A stretch of 22,994 nt of DNA from Perkinsus olseni (taxonomy: Eukaryota > Perkinsozoa > Perkinsida): positions 1-22,994 of the forward strand of contig JABANN010000526.1 in assembly GCA_013115125.1 (NCBI GenBank), written 5' to 3'. The position numbers and the translations under genes are program-made. Of this stretch, positions 1 to 11,055 are shown piece after piece. Position 1 is the stretch's first letter. Every line of letters begins with the position of its first letter. A model generated the notes under the pieces. The model was not told the origin of the DNA. It saw only the letters and a list, made by a program, of their open reading frames with translations, and ran no database searches.

Positions 1-70
<70 letters not shown>

Positions 71-71
71 G
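1..71. repeat. (TTG)n trinucleotide microsatellite
   Basis: About 23 perfect units of TTG/TGT open the window. In the frame starting at base 3 the tract reads as a run of leucines joined to an open frame, so it may be translated as a poly-Leu stretch of the partial gene that follows. It may equally be non-coding. Confidence 0.95.
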
Positions 72-591
72 ACGTCGACGAGGGGCTCCTCCGATATTCA
101 TGCCGCCACCTCTACGGCTGGAATCCATCTGGGGCGGCTGTTGGTCGATGCCGCCCTGATCGCCCATCTTCCTGCGCCTTCTACCACCCCTCCTCGCCGA
201 CCTAAGATACTACGTTCTCGGGAAGAAGGAGAAATGTGGTATTACACTGGCAGTATCGATGATAATGAGAGTATCAGTAGTAGTGATAATAGTAATGATG
301 GACTATGCATCATTATACCGTTACAGTAGAGTCACCGCAGATACACGGTTGAGTTGGGATAACAGCACTAAAAACAACAACGACCTCGGCCACTGGGCTG
401 AGAATCAGGAGCATCAGTCCTTCATGCATCTGTATGTCCGTCCCACGCTCGCTCCTGGGGTGGGGGAAGCCTTACACAAGCCCACCTCTGCCGTTGGCGT
501 CCCGTCTCCCTCTACTTCCGGTAACAGGGCGAGCGCTTTTCGCCTAAAATACACGTACGATGAGGAGCGTGACGTGATGGTGATGCTGTGA
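3..591 (+). CDS. 3' end of an unrecognised gene (partial, tentative)
   Basis: I do not recognise a family. The open frame from base 3 runs through the TTG tract. A GT-AG intron at 271-340 (70 nt) would join it in frame to a second open stretch ending at TGA 589-591. Both exons are rich in polar residues. The second exon has the more coding-like composition and contains the string HWAENQEHQSFMHLYV. The proposed intron is longer than those of the next gene. If real, the gene ends only 44 nt before the next ATG, which is very tight. The TTG-encoded leucine run at the left edge casts doubt on the first part; the second exon (341-591) is the better supported half. Confidence 0.3.
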
Positions 592-596
592 CAGGC

Positions 597-635
597 CTCT
601 CCCTTTTTTCGGTCCTCCACCTGTGTAAGGCCAGT
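597..635 (+). promoter_or_regulatory. Possible 5' UTR with splice or trans-splice acceptor
   Basis: A pyrimidine-rich stretch (597-618, CTCCCTTTTTTCGGTCCTCC) is followed by an AG at 633-634, one base before the first ATG of the zinc-finger gene. This is what a spliced-leader acceptor would look like. Perkinsids and dinoflagellates are known to trans-splice their mRNAs. Inference only; an ordinary 5' UTR explains it as well. Confidence 0.35.
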
Positions 636-2538
636 ATGTCGTCGTCATTGCCTCCATTGAGCGTTATTGATAATAATAAAAAGAAGTTGGCCAGACGACA
701 GGTGGTAGCATCATTATCGTTGTCATTGTCATTATTATCATTATCAGTCCACTGCCTCTACCATCGGAATGGGAGGGATGGAGGTTGACGTTGATGCTGT
801 TGACAGAGCTGGCCAGGCTGGGGCACATGGCTCTGTTTACACCAGATACCTCAGTCAATTTTACAAGACAAAACTATGCAAGTGAGGGCCCATCTGGAAT
901 GCACCATTGTTGGTAGCCATTGGGTTATGTTCCTCAGATACCATCTCGACGGTTATTGCAACCGTGGTGATAACTGTACGCATGCTCACAGTAAGCAGCT
1001 ACCCTTGTCCTTGCCAATCCTGTGGACCTGCCGTCACAGGCGTATCGGAGTTGGAGTGCCAGCCCGATCTGTCGAAGGCCCGCATGTGCCGTACCCTCCT
1101 CCAGAAGGGTCACTGCGATGTTACTAACTGCGCTTATGCTCATGACCTGGAGACAGTAAGAGGCTCCCTGTTGGCGCTGATGATGATGATGATCTCACCT
1201 TCCAGGTCAAATCTTCTAATGCATTTTTTCGCACTAAGATGTGCGATTTCGCCAAGCGTGGCTTCTGCAAGCTTGGCACTAAGTGGGTTGTTCGGCGGAC
1301 GTGCAAGGGTCGTAGATGGTGGAGTTTAGGTGCCGATACGCCCACTCTGAGGAGGAGATCATCAGGGACGTCGACCCACCAACACCGACATCTAGGTCGG
1401 ATGAACCTCATCCCCCTAACCCCCCGACTCCGCCTTCTGATAATGTTGATGATACGGTGTTAGTGGAGGTTGCAGCAGCAGTAACGGGTGACAATGGAAG
1501 TTGGGAAGAGAAGAAGCTCACTGCTATACATGGGCGTCGGCGCAGGTAGCCTGTTAGAGTATATCGCTGTGTCACAAGTCCAATCGCCAGGCGTGGTAAG
1601 ATTGGTAAATCCCATACCGCACCATCCCTGGAACACATCGCCGACCCCGATATTAAGGCCGATGATGACGGTAAGCCTGGCGGTAGTAGTGGTGGTGGTA
1701 TTTGCTCTACGTGCAGATACTCCTATCAAACCTACCGACGTTGAAAAGGCCACGGTGGTGTTTGAGCGTCCTCCCCCTGTTTATACGGGTCGTACCTTTA
1801 CAACGACCCCTACTGCTGCCTCATCACCCGAGGCGCCACTGGATCGGAACGCTGTTCTTTTCAAGGTAACACTGAGCGGATGCTACATTATAGTCAAATG
1901 TTGGTGTAATGGCTTCAGTCCACCCCTCTACCCCATAACGGGCCATCACCATTGTCCGCAAAGGAATCGCCTGCTCCGGGAAGCGCTGTTGATCCCCCTT
2001 CGTCTCGTATGTATTATTACTACCCCTCCCCTCTACCGGGGTTTACCGGTCCGGGAGGTCCTTTTTCCAATACAACTCCTTACGCTCCTATGCCACCCCT
2101 ACCACCCAACGTGGTGACCATGAAAGGCAATAGTCCACCTAACAACAACGCTGACAATGGGCCATTAACTGCGGGGCCTCCTCGCCAACCACCCTGCGTA
2201 ATGTATATGATGCCTGTCGCTATGGTCCCCATGCAGAAGAGCAAAAGCTCGGGTGATTTCGCAAGCTTCTATCCTCGTGGTTCTGGTGCTGATCCGGGAA
2301 TCTACACCCCCGGAGTCAATACGCCATCGCCCCAACATTTTGACACTAGGATGGCATCGGTGCAGTGCAGTGGAGGAGGGAGCGCGCCGGTCCATGGTGA
2401 GTTGTCATGCTAGAGGTCGCGAGATCCAGTCCTCGTCGGTGCATTTTAGGTAACGGTTATAGTACGGGCGATGATAGGAATGAATGGAGGAACGATAATA
2501 ATATGTTTACTGGTGCTTACAGCCCAGCCCAATGGTAG
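636..2538 (+). CDS. Three-finger CCCH zinc-finger protein (RNA-binding type), ten exons
   Basis: Exons 636-701, 748-881, 938-990, 1040-1155, 1206-1282, 1330-1545, 1591-1670, 1717-1865, 1919-2396 and 2450-2538 join in frame to 1458 nt (485 codons plus TAG). The nine introns are 45-56 nt, all GT-AG. Finger 1 is C66-x7-C74-x5-C80-x3-H84 behind an FYKTKLC lead-in, like the YKTELC lead of TTP-type proteins. Finger 2 is C101-x8-C110-x4-C115-x3-H119. Finger 3 is C136-x7-C144-x5-C150-x3-H154, followed by SEEEIIRD. Three introns fall inside or beside fingers, and only the spliced frame restores the Cys and His residues, which validates them. Residues ~165-485 are Pro/Ser/Tyr/Gly-rich and probably disordered. 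Such proteins usually bind AU-rich or other single-stranded RNA and act in mRNA stability or translation; the target here cannot be seen. ATG 636 is the first in-frame ATG; ATG 769 is a weaker alternative. Stop 2411 would apply if the last intron were retained. Confidence 0.88.
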
Positions 2539-3090
2539 ATCGAGACGACAGAGTTGATGATGATGATCGCAGGTGGTATCATTATTATTATTTTCTCATG
2601 ATCATCATCATACTTCGATTGTTTGTCATTGCCATGTAGGCCTAGTTGTTTGACAGTTTTTCTACCTAGCTATTGAACCAATAATAGTATTCCTATCGCC
2701 GAGCTGCCAGGAGCAGTGGAGGAAACTTTTGTGTTCGGCATTTACGCTGGACGTTTCATCTCACCAAACCACTCGGTGATAGTTCAATCATGTCGTTGTC
2801 AGAATACAGATATAGTTCTTTCCAGTGTATATCTATACCATCCCTTTCTCTTCTCGTAAGGCCTGGAAGTAGCTGCTGGAGCTCTATGTGATGATGATGA
2901 TGCTGCTGCTGCAACCACTGTCGTTGAGAATGGGTCATTCTAGGCTAATGCCAGTAATGTCAGTACTCGAGATCAACTCTCCTCTTACTGCATACTTTCC
3001 TGCCTTCCTCTCGATTCTCATCATCACCATCATTGTCGAGTTGTGGTGGAGTGCTGTCAATACGGACGACGCTAGCTGCCGCCCTTCTAA
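2539..3090. other. Intergenic / UTR stretch with small GAT/ATT/CAT repeats
   Basis: No convincing coding exon on either strand. It holds short imperfect triplet runs (GATGATGATGATC near 2555, ATTATTATTATT near 2582, GATGATGATGATGCTGCTGCTGC near 2890). It probably contains the 3' UTR of the CCCH gene and the 5' region of the next gene. A pyrimidine-rich stretch with CTAA then AG (3080-3099) could also be an intron end just inside the next gene. Confidence 0.5.
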
Positions 3091-6000
3091 ATGGCTCAGC
3101 ATGGTGGTGGAGGCGATCGCAAGATCCAGCACAAACTGGATGATATCAAAACTCGACTCTGGGCACCACTGGTGCCCATCGGCAGGGAAGCAGTGGTTGC
3201 AGCCCAGGTAGTAGTCACTGACAATACATTGTCTCTCTGAACATCATTATGTGTCCAAGCTCGACTCTGGCACTTGGCATTTTTTCAGAACTTGGCAAAG
3301 AAGCATCCCTCTGATCGAGAAGCTGTTCTAAACCTGTTGGTAGCAGCTGCCACTGCCGAGACCTCCACTCGACGTGCAGAAGATGCTAACTTGACCGCTG
3401 GACTGGATGGTCGACCGGTAGGCAGCTCGTTGGGGATCATTGCCTTCGGTTTGTCTTCCCTCCGCGGTCATTCGTCAATGTTTCGCTTCTTCACCGGAGT
3501 GCTCAGTAGGTAGGGGAGGTGATCGGCAAACACAAGGTTGATGAGTCGCCCTCGTCGCCAGTCTGCACCTCACCACACAGAGCCGTTAGAGGCTTCATTA
3601 TCGACATGCTGGTGGCATCAATGATGACGGATGATGACGCTGTATTTGGGCAAACGGAGATAATGTCCAAGCTGAGATCGGCAGCGGCTTCTGAGGGCTT
3701 GGAAGGGATTGATGATGTTCCTTGGTGGTTGTCCTTGTATGTAATAAAACTGTGGTAGAATATGCCAGTATCACAACCAGCGTGGTGCAGGTCCATGACC
3801 TCGGATCAGCTCGGCGGATGAACTCTGAGCGAAAGATGATTTTCGAGTCGGAAATCAGTGAGCTAGTTGCCCGTCATCCTTGCCGCAGTCTCTGTAGACC
3901 TGTTATCACCGAAGTCCTCTCAGGTAGTAGTGGGGCAGGGCAGTAGAGGAGGCGTCCCTGATTGCACTCCGTAACGTATCATTCATCATTCTCATGAACT
4001 CAGACATCTCGCCCGTTGACGTCGGTTTGAGGCCGGCAATAAGGCGATGTCTCACCGTTCTACCCATCGACACCTTACGAGTGCTATTATCATATTCGAC
4101 AGATGGACGGGACTACTGGCTCATACAGGACATCATCTCCACAGTTGTGCAAGGTGAGTGCTGCTGCGAGTGGCGTGCTGACCACTGCTGGGAACCCTCT
4201 GCTGGCTATCATCTCTAGTACACGGATGACGCATGATGGGATAGCGTCGGCTGCGTACGACAGGCGTGAGGGGTCTTCGATGCGGAACGTGGTTCATATT
4301 ACGTCGTGGGTATACTCTTCTGCTTGTTATTCTCAGTGCCCCTTACCGACTACCACACCTTCGCCGACATCATCTCCATCATCATATCTGCTGTCGGCAT
4401 CCCTGTGGACCAGGCACTGATGTTGGTCCTCGAGAGGTTACTGCGTATAGTGTCCAGTAGTGGTACTCGTTATGACGACGCCCAAGTCCCTGGGCTTATA
4501 CGGATACTCGCCAATATACGGCAGAACGGCGGAGCGGTGAGGATGGCATCAACGCCTCAATACTGTCATCGTCATCATTCAGAATGTAATGGCGGAGACG
4601 TCGTTGGTACTGGAAGTGGTAGTTGCCATTTGTCTGTGGGAGATGGGCGATGACCTGTCCTGCCATACAGCAGAGGTAGCTAATGCTGTGCATTCCGTAT
4701 GTGCTTGGATCACCGCCCAACCCACCCATCGATCACTACCTGCGATGTCTAGCAGTCTGGTAGATGAATTTGGTGGATTATCCTAGGGCTATCGTTTACG
4801 TCGTTCTGGTTAGATGTTGATCGAGTGTTGCCCGGTGGTCTACTTGGATGACCCACCTCGGGACCTCCTCGTAGCCGCTGTCATGGCCCTACAAGACGAT
4901 CGACTCTCAACTGGGTAGGCTTGCCCGCTCTCCTCTCCTCGTGCTTACCATCACGCCCCCTCAGTCTCGATAAGAAGTTATCATCACAGGCCAGAGAGGT
5001 GGCATCAGTACAGCAGCGGGAGCAGCATGATGACCATGGGTTGGACGTCGGGTGTCTGCCACTAGCTACCATGTGGTTGGAGTGGTCTAAGGCAACCATG
5101 CATGCCAACATCACCAATGAGGACATGCCACCGCTGGCCTTGGCTACAGTACTACTCCCCGATTATCTGTTATGGATACTCCCTCTCTTCACCGCGTCCC
5201 TTGACACCCAATCACTTGCTTTTCAGCTCCTCTATCGTCTGGCAAGTGCTCCCGAAGTGGTTGATGAGCACTTGGCTGTATGCCTGGTATCTGGTCGTGG
5301 GTTCTCACTTCGTTTGCTGCCACATCTAGCACGTCTCATACCAAAACTTTCACCCAAAGGCTCCGAGATGCTGGCCTATGCCTTGGCTGCTCATCTTGAG
5401 TCCCATAAGGAGATCTCCAAGCATGCTGCTGTTAAAGTAGGGTCCCCTTCGGCTCAGCGCTCTCCTCCATCCCTGCTTTGCTCAGCCTATGGTTTACCGA
5501 ACCATGACTACTCTCTTTCCCCTACCTCTAGCCGCCGCTGCTGTGGCCCGGCACTTGCTCAGAGTAACGCTACCTCGCTGTTGTGGTTGTCGTCTATTCA
5601 TACTCATCAGATCATACCGGACGTGTACATCGACAAGATGCTTGGTAAACTAGAACGTGATGATGCGTCAATGGAGGAGTCCTACTTGCAGCTCCTCGAG
5701 GCCTACACTGCCGAGTAGGGTCGACCGTGGCTGTCATCACGCTCATCATGCTGATTGTAGATACCCAGCAAGGGTTGCTGGCACCCATCTTGACCGTGTC
5801 CAGCAATTGTTGGCCCTCGAGAGGAGCGACCATGCTCGGTCGAGGGGGCTGCTGATGATACGACGACTGTGTATGGTGATGATGGCACCAGCATGATGAG
5901 CATAGTTGAGTGGTACTTAGGTGATGAGGAGTGCATGGATGCGGCCAAGACTTGGCAGGTGTTCAGGAGGAGACAGAAATATCTATTCAACATGGGTCAA

Positions 6001-9000
6001 TGCGGGAAGGAAAGCTATCATCAGGCATGCTCCATTACCATCATCAACCCTCAGTGGAGCTTCGACGTCCCTCTAGGTGCTGGAGCTGGCTGTGGATGTC
6101 CCTGGATGGTCTGGTGTAGAATTCATATGGGAGGATATTTATGAAGGCTCCTCCTCCTCCTCATTCAACCGTCATGCTTGGGATGCACTAGCTCGGGTGA
6201 GCGTTAGTACATCCTCACTTTCTTCGGTCCTCAGTGTTCCCCGGATGAGCTTTTGTTTGGCTTACTACCACGCCCGACTACTTGCAAAGCGAGAAGGCGG
6301 CGGGATTGCTTGTTTGACAAGACCCCGATTAGTTATCTACCACCCTCATCATCATCACTCGTATTCATACCTGATGTCTCGAACATCCATGCGCCTTTGA
6401 ACGACAATCTGATCAGATCGTGCCTCGCTTCCCGAGTGGGGGCTTCCCTGCATAAGATGGCGGCTGCCTGTGCGGTTCAGGTAGTGAGGAGTCGTGGTAA
6501 GCAGTTCATCATTGATGGGCCTCCTGACCAAGCAGGACCTCTTCTAGCAGCATTCACTCCAACCACGGTGGTGCAGCTTGCCAACGACGTGATAGATAAT
6601 CAGCTGCCTGAAGGGAAGGAAGATAGAGTACTAAATACCGTGCTCTCGCGAGATGGATCATGAGCGTCTCAGGCAGCACTGGCGTCCTGCTTGGCAGCTT
6701 TTGCTGATATTAATGTATCGGATATCGGCCGGAGCGCCTTCGTTGCTTCCTCAGCAGCAGCAGAGGGGACCACTTCCAATGATATCTCCCCCTTGGGAAG
6801 GCGCCTGCGTAATCGCTCCTCTGCATAGTGAGGGCTGCGGGTATCGCCTTTATCCTCAGATGGTTTCCTGAGGACGGCTTCGAGACGGTCACCACTAGCG
6901 CAGTTGGCGATATCGAAGGGTCCTGGTGGGGCAACCTTACCTGTATTGAGGCGGCTGTTGAGCACTGTGAGAGTGCTGCCATCTGGAGTCTTTGGAGGAG
7001 GGTGAGCAGCCCCTCATCCTAGGGTGTAATGGTAGAGGGTGGACTGTAGGTACATGCTTGCGATGAACTGGAAGAAGTTCATGAACAGGCTGGTCAAGAG
7101 CGGCGACGCTAAGCCGGTGGAGATCTTCGATACCCTCATGGACGCCTTGCCCACGGACCCAGTAGTTGATCGCTCTGCCGTGGGGACTTCGATCACGTTG
7201 ATTCTCAGGGGAACGCTCTCCTGGCTCTGTCGGCATTGGGCAGATGCCGTGCTATGCAGTTCTCGATGAAGGCTAGGGATGCCATAGAGGGAGTGTAACA
7301 ACGCAGCAGCTCCAGTGCGTGGATGGATATCGTTGCTAGGCTCTACACTAAGGCGGACATACTCGATTCGCTCCGGTCATTGGCAGTGATAGCCCTGGCA
7401 TTGCTACTTGGCTCCTTGCCCTACGCCCAGGCCACTGCCACTGCCGAGGTAGTCATCTTCAAGGCCAGAACGTCTGCCCATCATGACGGGCATCGGTTTG
7501 AGTTTTCAGGGTTTATTCGCCTCGTTGGACGGTTCGAGCTCGGCTGGTAGGGACAGTACCATCACTACAAGACTGTGGATGATGCCCTACTGGTGTTTAA
7601 TCAACCGTGATAAGGTCGAGGAAGTGATCAGGTGAGTGGAATCAAACGGCTCCTTCTCGTATATGCCTCTCCAGTCGGTTGATCGTCGGCTGCAAGGCTG
7701 ACCCCGCTACTGCTACTGCCTGTGGATACGGCTTAGCCTTGCTGGTCACTCTGCATTGGGGCCGCCCAGAGGTCCTGCAGTCTCTGGCTAGTCGTCTCAA
7801 GGACACCCCACCGACTTCTGCTGATCTATGCGCACGCGTGCTGTGTGGTCTAGACGTCGGCAGCCATTGTGAATTCAAGGGGGAGTTAGGGATGATCGCT
7901 GCTGGCCTTGCTGGGGTCCCGCCCGACAGGATCGATGGTAATATAGCGTTTAATATCTGGACATGGTGGTCCTTCGACGGCTGATCTTCAGGATACGGAA
8001 GATCTGATCCGGAGTTGAGGGTGCTATATTTGGGCGCGTTATATGGGTGCCCAGGAACGCTGCCTGCTATCTCTCAAGATAACTTCACTGCGCCACGAAA
8101 TTCGTCCAGCGATAATCCCCTCGCTGTAGTCGACAAATTGGAGAAATACGACAGTGAATGCACCATTGGAGTTGCGGTTCAACTGATGCATTCAGCCGAA
8201 TCGATCACCTGGGCGAGCGCTAACCGCAAGCGGCGTGAGATCAATAATTTGTCATACGTCAAGGAGGGAACTGCTCTTCAGCTCATAATGCAGGGTTCAC
8301 AGGCGGCAACTTCGTCACTGCGCCACGAAATTAGTTTAGCCGCGGCAGCGAGCCTAAGCGAGCCTCTCCCTCGCAAGTGTATGCGTATCTTGTTGGGAGG
8401 GGCGCAGCGACTGAGCCCAACCTCCGAGTTGAAGATACGTCTGTTGTCGTATTTCGGAGAGGTTGGCCTGTCGGAGCTGTTCAACCTGTACACTAGGGCC
8501 TCGTCCGTGCCAACAGAGACTCAGCTATGTTTGGTTCGATCGATCCCAAGCTTACCCATGGAAGCTATGGATGCGCCTATGTTATCGGCCATCATCTGTC
8601 TGGCCGAGGCTGCTGCCGGTAATGAGGAGATGTGCGCTGCCTTCCTCTCCGCAATGGTGACGATGCTTACCAAATGGAGGGGTTCTTCCGAGGACTCCAA
8701 CGACTGCGAGAAGTTGTGTGGAGAAATTGTGGAATCTCTGGTGAAGGAAGTGCCGAGGCTCTTCGTTTATCCAAGGCTCTGGCCATGCTGCAGCAGCCTA
8801 CTGGCAGGCAATATATCCGAGACCAGCGTCGAGGAGGTGAAGAAGCTGAATCCGCTTCTAACGTCTCGAATAGCGAAATACCAGCCATTTGTTCGGAGGG
8901 AGCTGCTGCTGCTGTTGGGAGATTGTAATGACGCAATATACAGAGCGGGCAATCTATTGAAGATAGCTGACAACTTTGTGTGTATCGGTAGCGGTAGCGT

Positions 9001-9510
9001 GCAGGGTAGTCGTAGGAGCATCCTCGGCCTGGCTGAAAGGTTCAAGGATAAGGAGGATGATGATACTGGACGGAAGATTTGCCGACGTTTAGCTGCGGCC
9101 GTTGGCCTTTCGATGGCGGCCCCGAGAGAGCTGCGACTCGCCACGACTTCTCACGACGTCACTGAGAGGATTGATGATATCTTACCGGTTTGTCTGGCGA
9201 GGGAATGGCGTCCAGTCCCCTGTGCTTTAATAAACAATATCGATCAAACGATCGATTATGTTGGCAAGCGTTTGATATGTGAAGATATATTCCCAGCGTG
9301 TGATGACCCCAACATCCATCAGCTTGTTGAGGGGATGTTTTCTACCAATTACTGCGTTTCTTACCCCACCGCCTCGAGTTACTCAATCATCATCCATTCG
9401 CCTGCCAAGCTCCCGTTGTTGTTGTTGCTGCTGCTAGGGACGACCGTATTCCACGGGCACCGCTGTCAAAGTGTATCCTCGTATCTCCGTCTGATGTTTC
9501 GTCCTGCTAA
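3091..9510 (+). CDS. FANCI: FANCI-like helical-repeat protein (Fanconi anaemia core substrate), many exons
   Basis: Long alpha-helical protein; FANCI partners FANCD2 as a monoubiquitinated clamp on DNA in interstrand-crosslink repair. First exons by frame closure: 3091-3207, 3289-3417, 3510-3724, 3769-3893, 3944-4153. Later coding blocks include 4347-4536, 4607-4675, ~4950-5436, 5484-5550, 5628-5707, 5747-5871, 6236-6660 and a long one to ~9280; several junctions between 4150 and 8015 are unresolved. Matches to human FANCI from memory, in colinear order: LVLEVVVAICLWEMGDDL (ILHIVFAIKLDYELGREL); ISKHAAVK (ARKSAVAG, ubiquitin-acceptor K523); LQLLEAYTAEYPARVAGTHL ([20 protein letters not shown]); PCALINNIDQTIDYVGKRLI ([20 protein letters not shown]); a terminal AARDDRI (TSRDFKI). 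The last exon starts near 9333 in another frame after a ~53-nt intron and stops at TAA 9508-9510; without that intron the frame stops at 9550. ATG 3091 directly follows an in-frame TAA. Alternative: an unrelated HEAT-repeat protein. Confidence 0.6.
8081..8332 (+). repeat. Short direct repeat, 18 identical nt, inside the FANCI-like gene
   Basis: TCACTGCGCCACGAAATT occurs at 8085-8102 and 8315-8332, each preceded by AACTT with a 3-nt difference in spacing. The two copies are read in different frames in the open frame, so they are not a peptide repeat. The 230-bp offset suggests a past duplication or a mis-assembled or unspliced segment. Confidence 0.75.
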
Positions 9511-9531
9511 TCTGATTGGTAGTAGGGCTGA

Positions 9532-10724
9532 CCTGGTTCAAGGGACGTAGCTAGCCTTGACTATCCGCCGGAGACGCACTCTAGGGTAGGTCCTAATGGA
9601 GGCTGTGCAGACGATGCGAAGAGGGTACGGGTGTGCTTGAAACAGCCGCCACGTGATGGGCCTCGCAACGGCTCAGCGGAGTACATTGAGATCATAGCTG
9701 CAAATGAGTTGGCTGCTGATGGGCAAGGGAAGTGAGCCAGTAGCAGCAGGCCTACTGGGGTGTAGAATCAGCGCCTCGAGGTCGTTGGCCAGGAGGACCT
9801 ACCTGGATGAGCCTCTTCGATGTCTTACGGCTGCTATGAGGGCAACCTTAATTGAGTGGATGATTGAAGTTCATGATACTATGGATAACACCAGTCGCCA
9901 AGAGTCCCTCTTTCTTGCTGTAGGAAGAACTACTCCAACTGCGGTGGTGGCGACTGTCGTCTTAGGTCGATATAGTGGATCGTTATTTAGCTGCCGTGCC
10001 GGGCACCAGGAGCCGCGACCTTCAACTAGTTGGCTGTGCGGCGCTGCTGATTGCTATGAAGTGGGGTTACGTTACAATGAGTCTGCTGGAGTTTACACGA
10101 ATAGGTTCGAGGACATCAATCATCCAGACTTGCGAGGGATGGTATCAACTTGTGGTCACGGCACGTACTCGACGGCAGAGCTCGCTCAAATGGAGGTTAA
10201 CATTCTCAATACTATTGGGTACACACAGAGAGGTGACATCCTACAAGCAGCCATAGTAGGTTCGAACTCAAGCGTCCAACCGCGGTCTTTTTCCTTTCCG
10301 TCATGCTGAGGCACTTGGTCGGGGATGTCGAGTGGTGGCTCGGAATGTGGGCAAGGACAGCCTACTTTTTACTCCAGGACCCAACATCCAGGTATCTCCT
10401 CCATCTTGCCTTGCTAGACCCTCACTTTCTTGCTCGACCCTACACCCTTCTGGCGGCCGTTGTCGGGCGTGCTGTCGCCAACCTTCTTCCATCAGCTACC
10501 CTTACCAGGTGACTCGCCTCGACTCAACTTGGCGCCATCTTTAGTGGATCAGGTTCTCGTGGAGTGGCTTCGAGCCCACCATCGTCGAGCCACTCTGTGA
10601 ACATCTGTTGTCCCTTTATGAGCAAGCCCAGCGACGACCCAATGACCCCCTCTATGCCGCAGTGACTTCCAAGTTTTCGAAGATGGCTTTTGTGCGTGTG
10701 GCAAGTCATGTCCCAACGGGCTGA
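9532..10724 (+). CDS. A/B-type (mitotic-like) cyclin
   Basis: Regulatory subunit that binds and activates a cyclin-dependent kinase. Exons: open frame 9532-9731, 9793-9919, 9966-10060, 10105-10218, 10260-10508 and 10553-10724 (TGA). Introns are 61 (or 40 with acceptor 9771), 46, 44, 41 and 44 nt. The cyclin box is clear once spliced: YLDEPLRCLTAAMRATLIEW with EVH next (MRAIL-box region); LFLAVDIVDRYLAA; then LQLVGCAALLIAMKFED across the 10061-10104 intron; INHPDL; and ELAQMEVNILNTIGFEL. The C-terminal fold follows with KRPTAVFFL, RYLLHLALLD and a closing AAVTSKFSKMAFVRVA, the usual A/B-cyclin end. No in-frame ATG is visible in the first exon back to TGA 9529-9531, so the true start is unresolved: an upstream exon, a non-ATG start, or a link to the preceding gene. 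No destruction box was seen. Confidence 0.85.
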
Positions 10725-11055
10725 TAGGGTCACTCGGTGAGGTCATTGCTGGCCGCCATAGGAGATGAATTATTTCGTCTAATTTGGAGATGCCCAATTC
10801 TTTGGGGTCGATGAGCTTTTTTCCTTGCATGCTAGTCACCTTACGAACCTTTCTCGTCAGAGCTCTGCACTTGGCAGCTGGTAATTCTCCAGCTTGCTCA
10901 GCAGAACTCACTTGAATTCATGACAATACTGTTCAAATTTGTTATGCCACATCCCATGATGGTGGTCGCCATAACATTTCACATTGTTGGGTTCGAGCAT
11001 TCAAGCTGAGGTAGTCAAGCTGACCTGACGCTCTTATGAGGGCCTCGTCACTCAT
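10549..11055 (-). CDS. Possible two-exon hypothetical gene overlapping the cyclin 3' end
   Basis: Unrecognised. On the - strand an ATG at 11055-11053 opens MSDEALIRASGQLDYLSLNA and more, up to a GT donor at about 10949. A ~54-nt GT-AG intron (acceptor near 10896) would join it in frame to a Lys-rich stretch with RKVRKVTSMQGKKLIDPKEL, ending at 10549. Two related strings, EMLWRPP in exon 1 and HLLWRPA in exon 2, hint at a short internal repeat. The last ~175 nt are antisense to cyclin coding sequence and may be chance open frame, so the real stop could lie earlier after another splice. The intron size matches the neighbours. Codon-like composition supports 10740-10895 best. Confidence 0.35.

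Noticed and set aside
1952-2413. Stand-alone Pro-rich ORF starting at 1952
   Set aside because: It begins at a TTG, and the same frame is reached by splicing from the CCCH gene; it is exon 9 of that gene.
2756-2938. Minus-strand open frame with a His run (MTHSQRQWLQQQHHHHHIEL)
   Set aside because: The His/Gln runs come from antisense GAT/CTG triplet repeats, and there is no motif or splice partner; treated as intergenic.
7014-7301. Minus-strand open frames opposite the FANCI-like gene around 7 kb
   Set aside because: Shadow frames of the coding strand with no domain or conserved motif.
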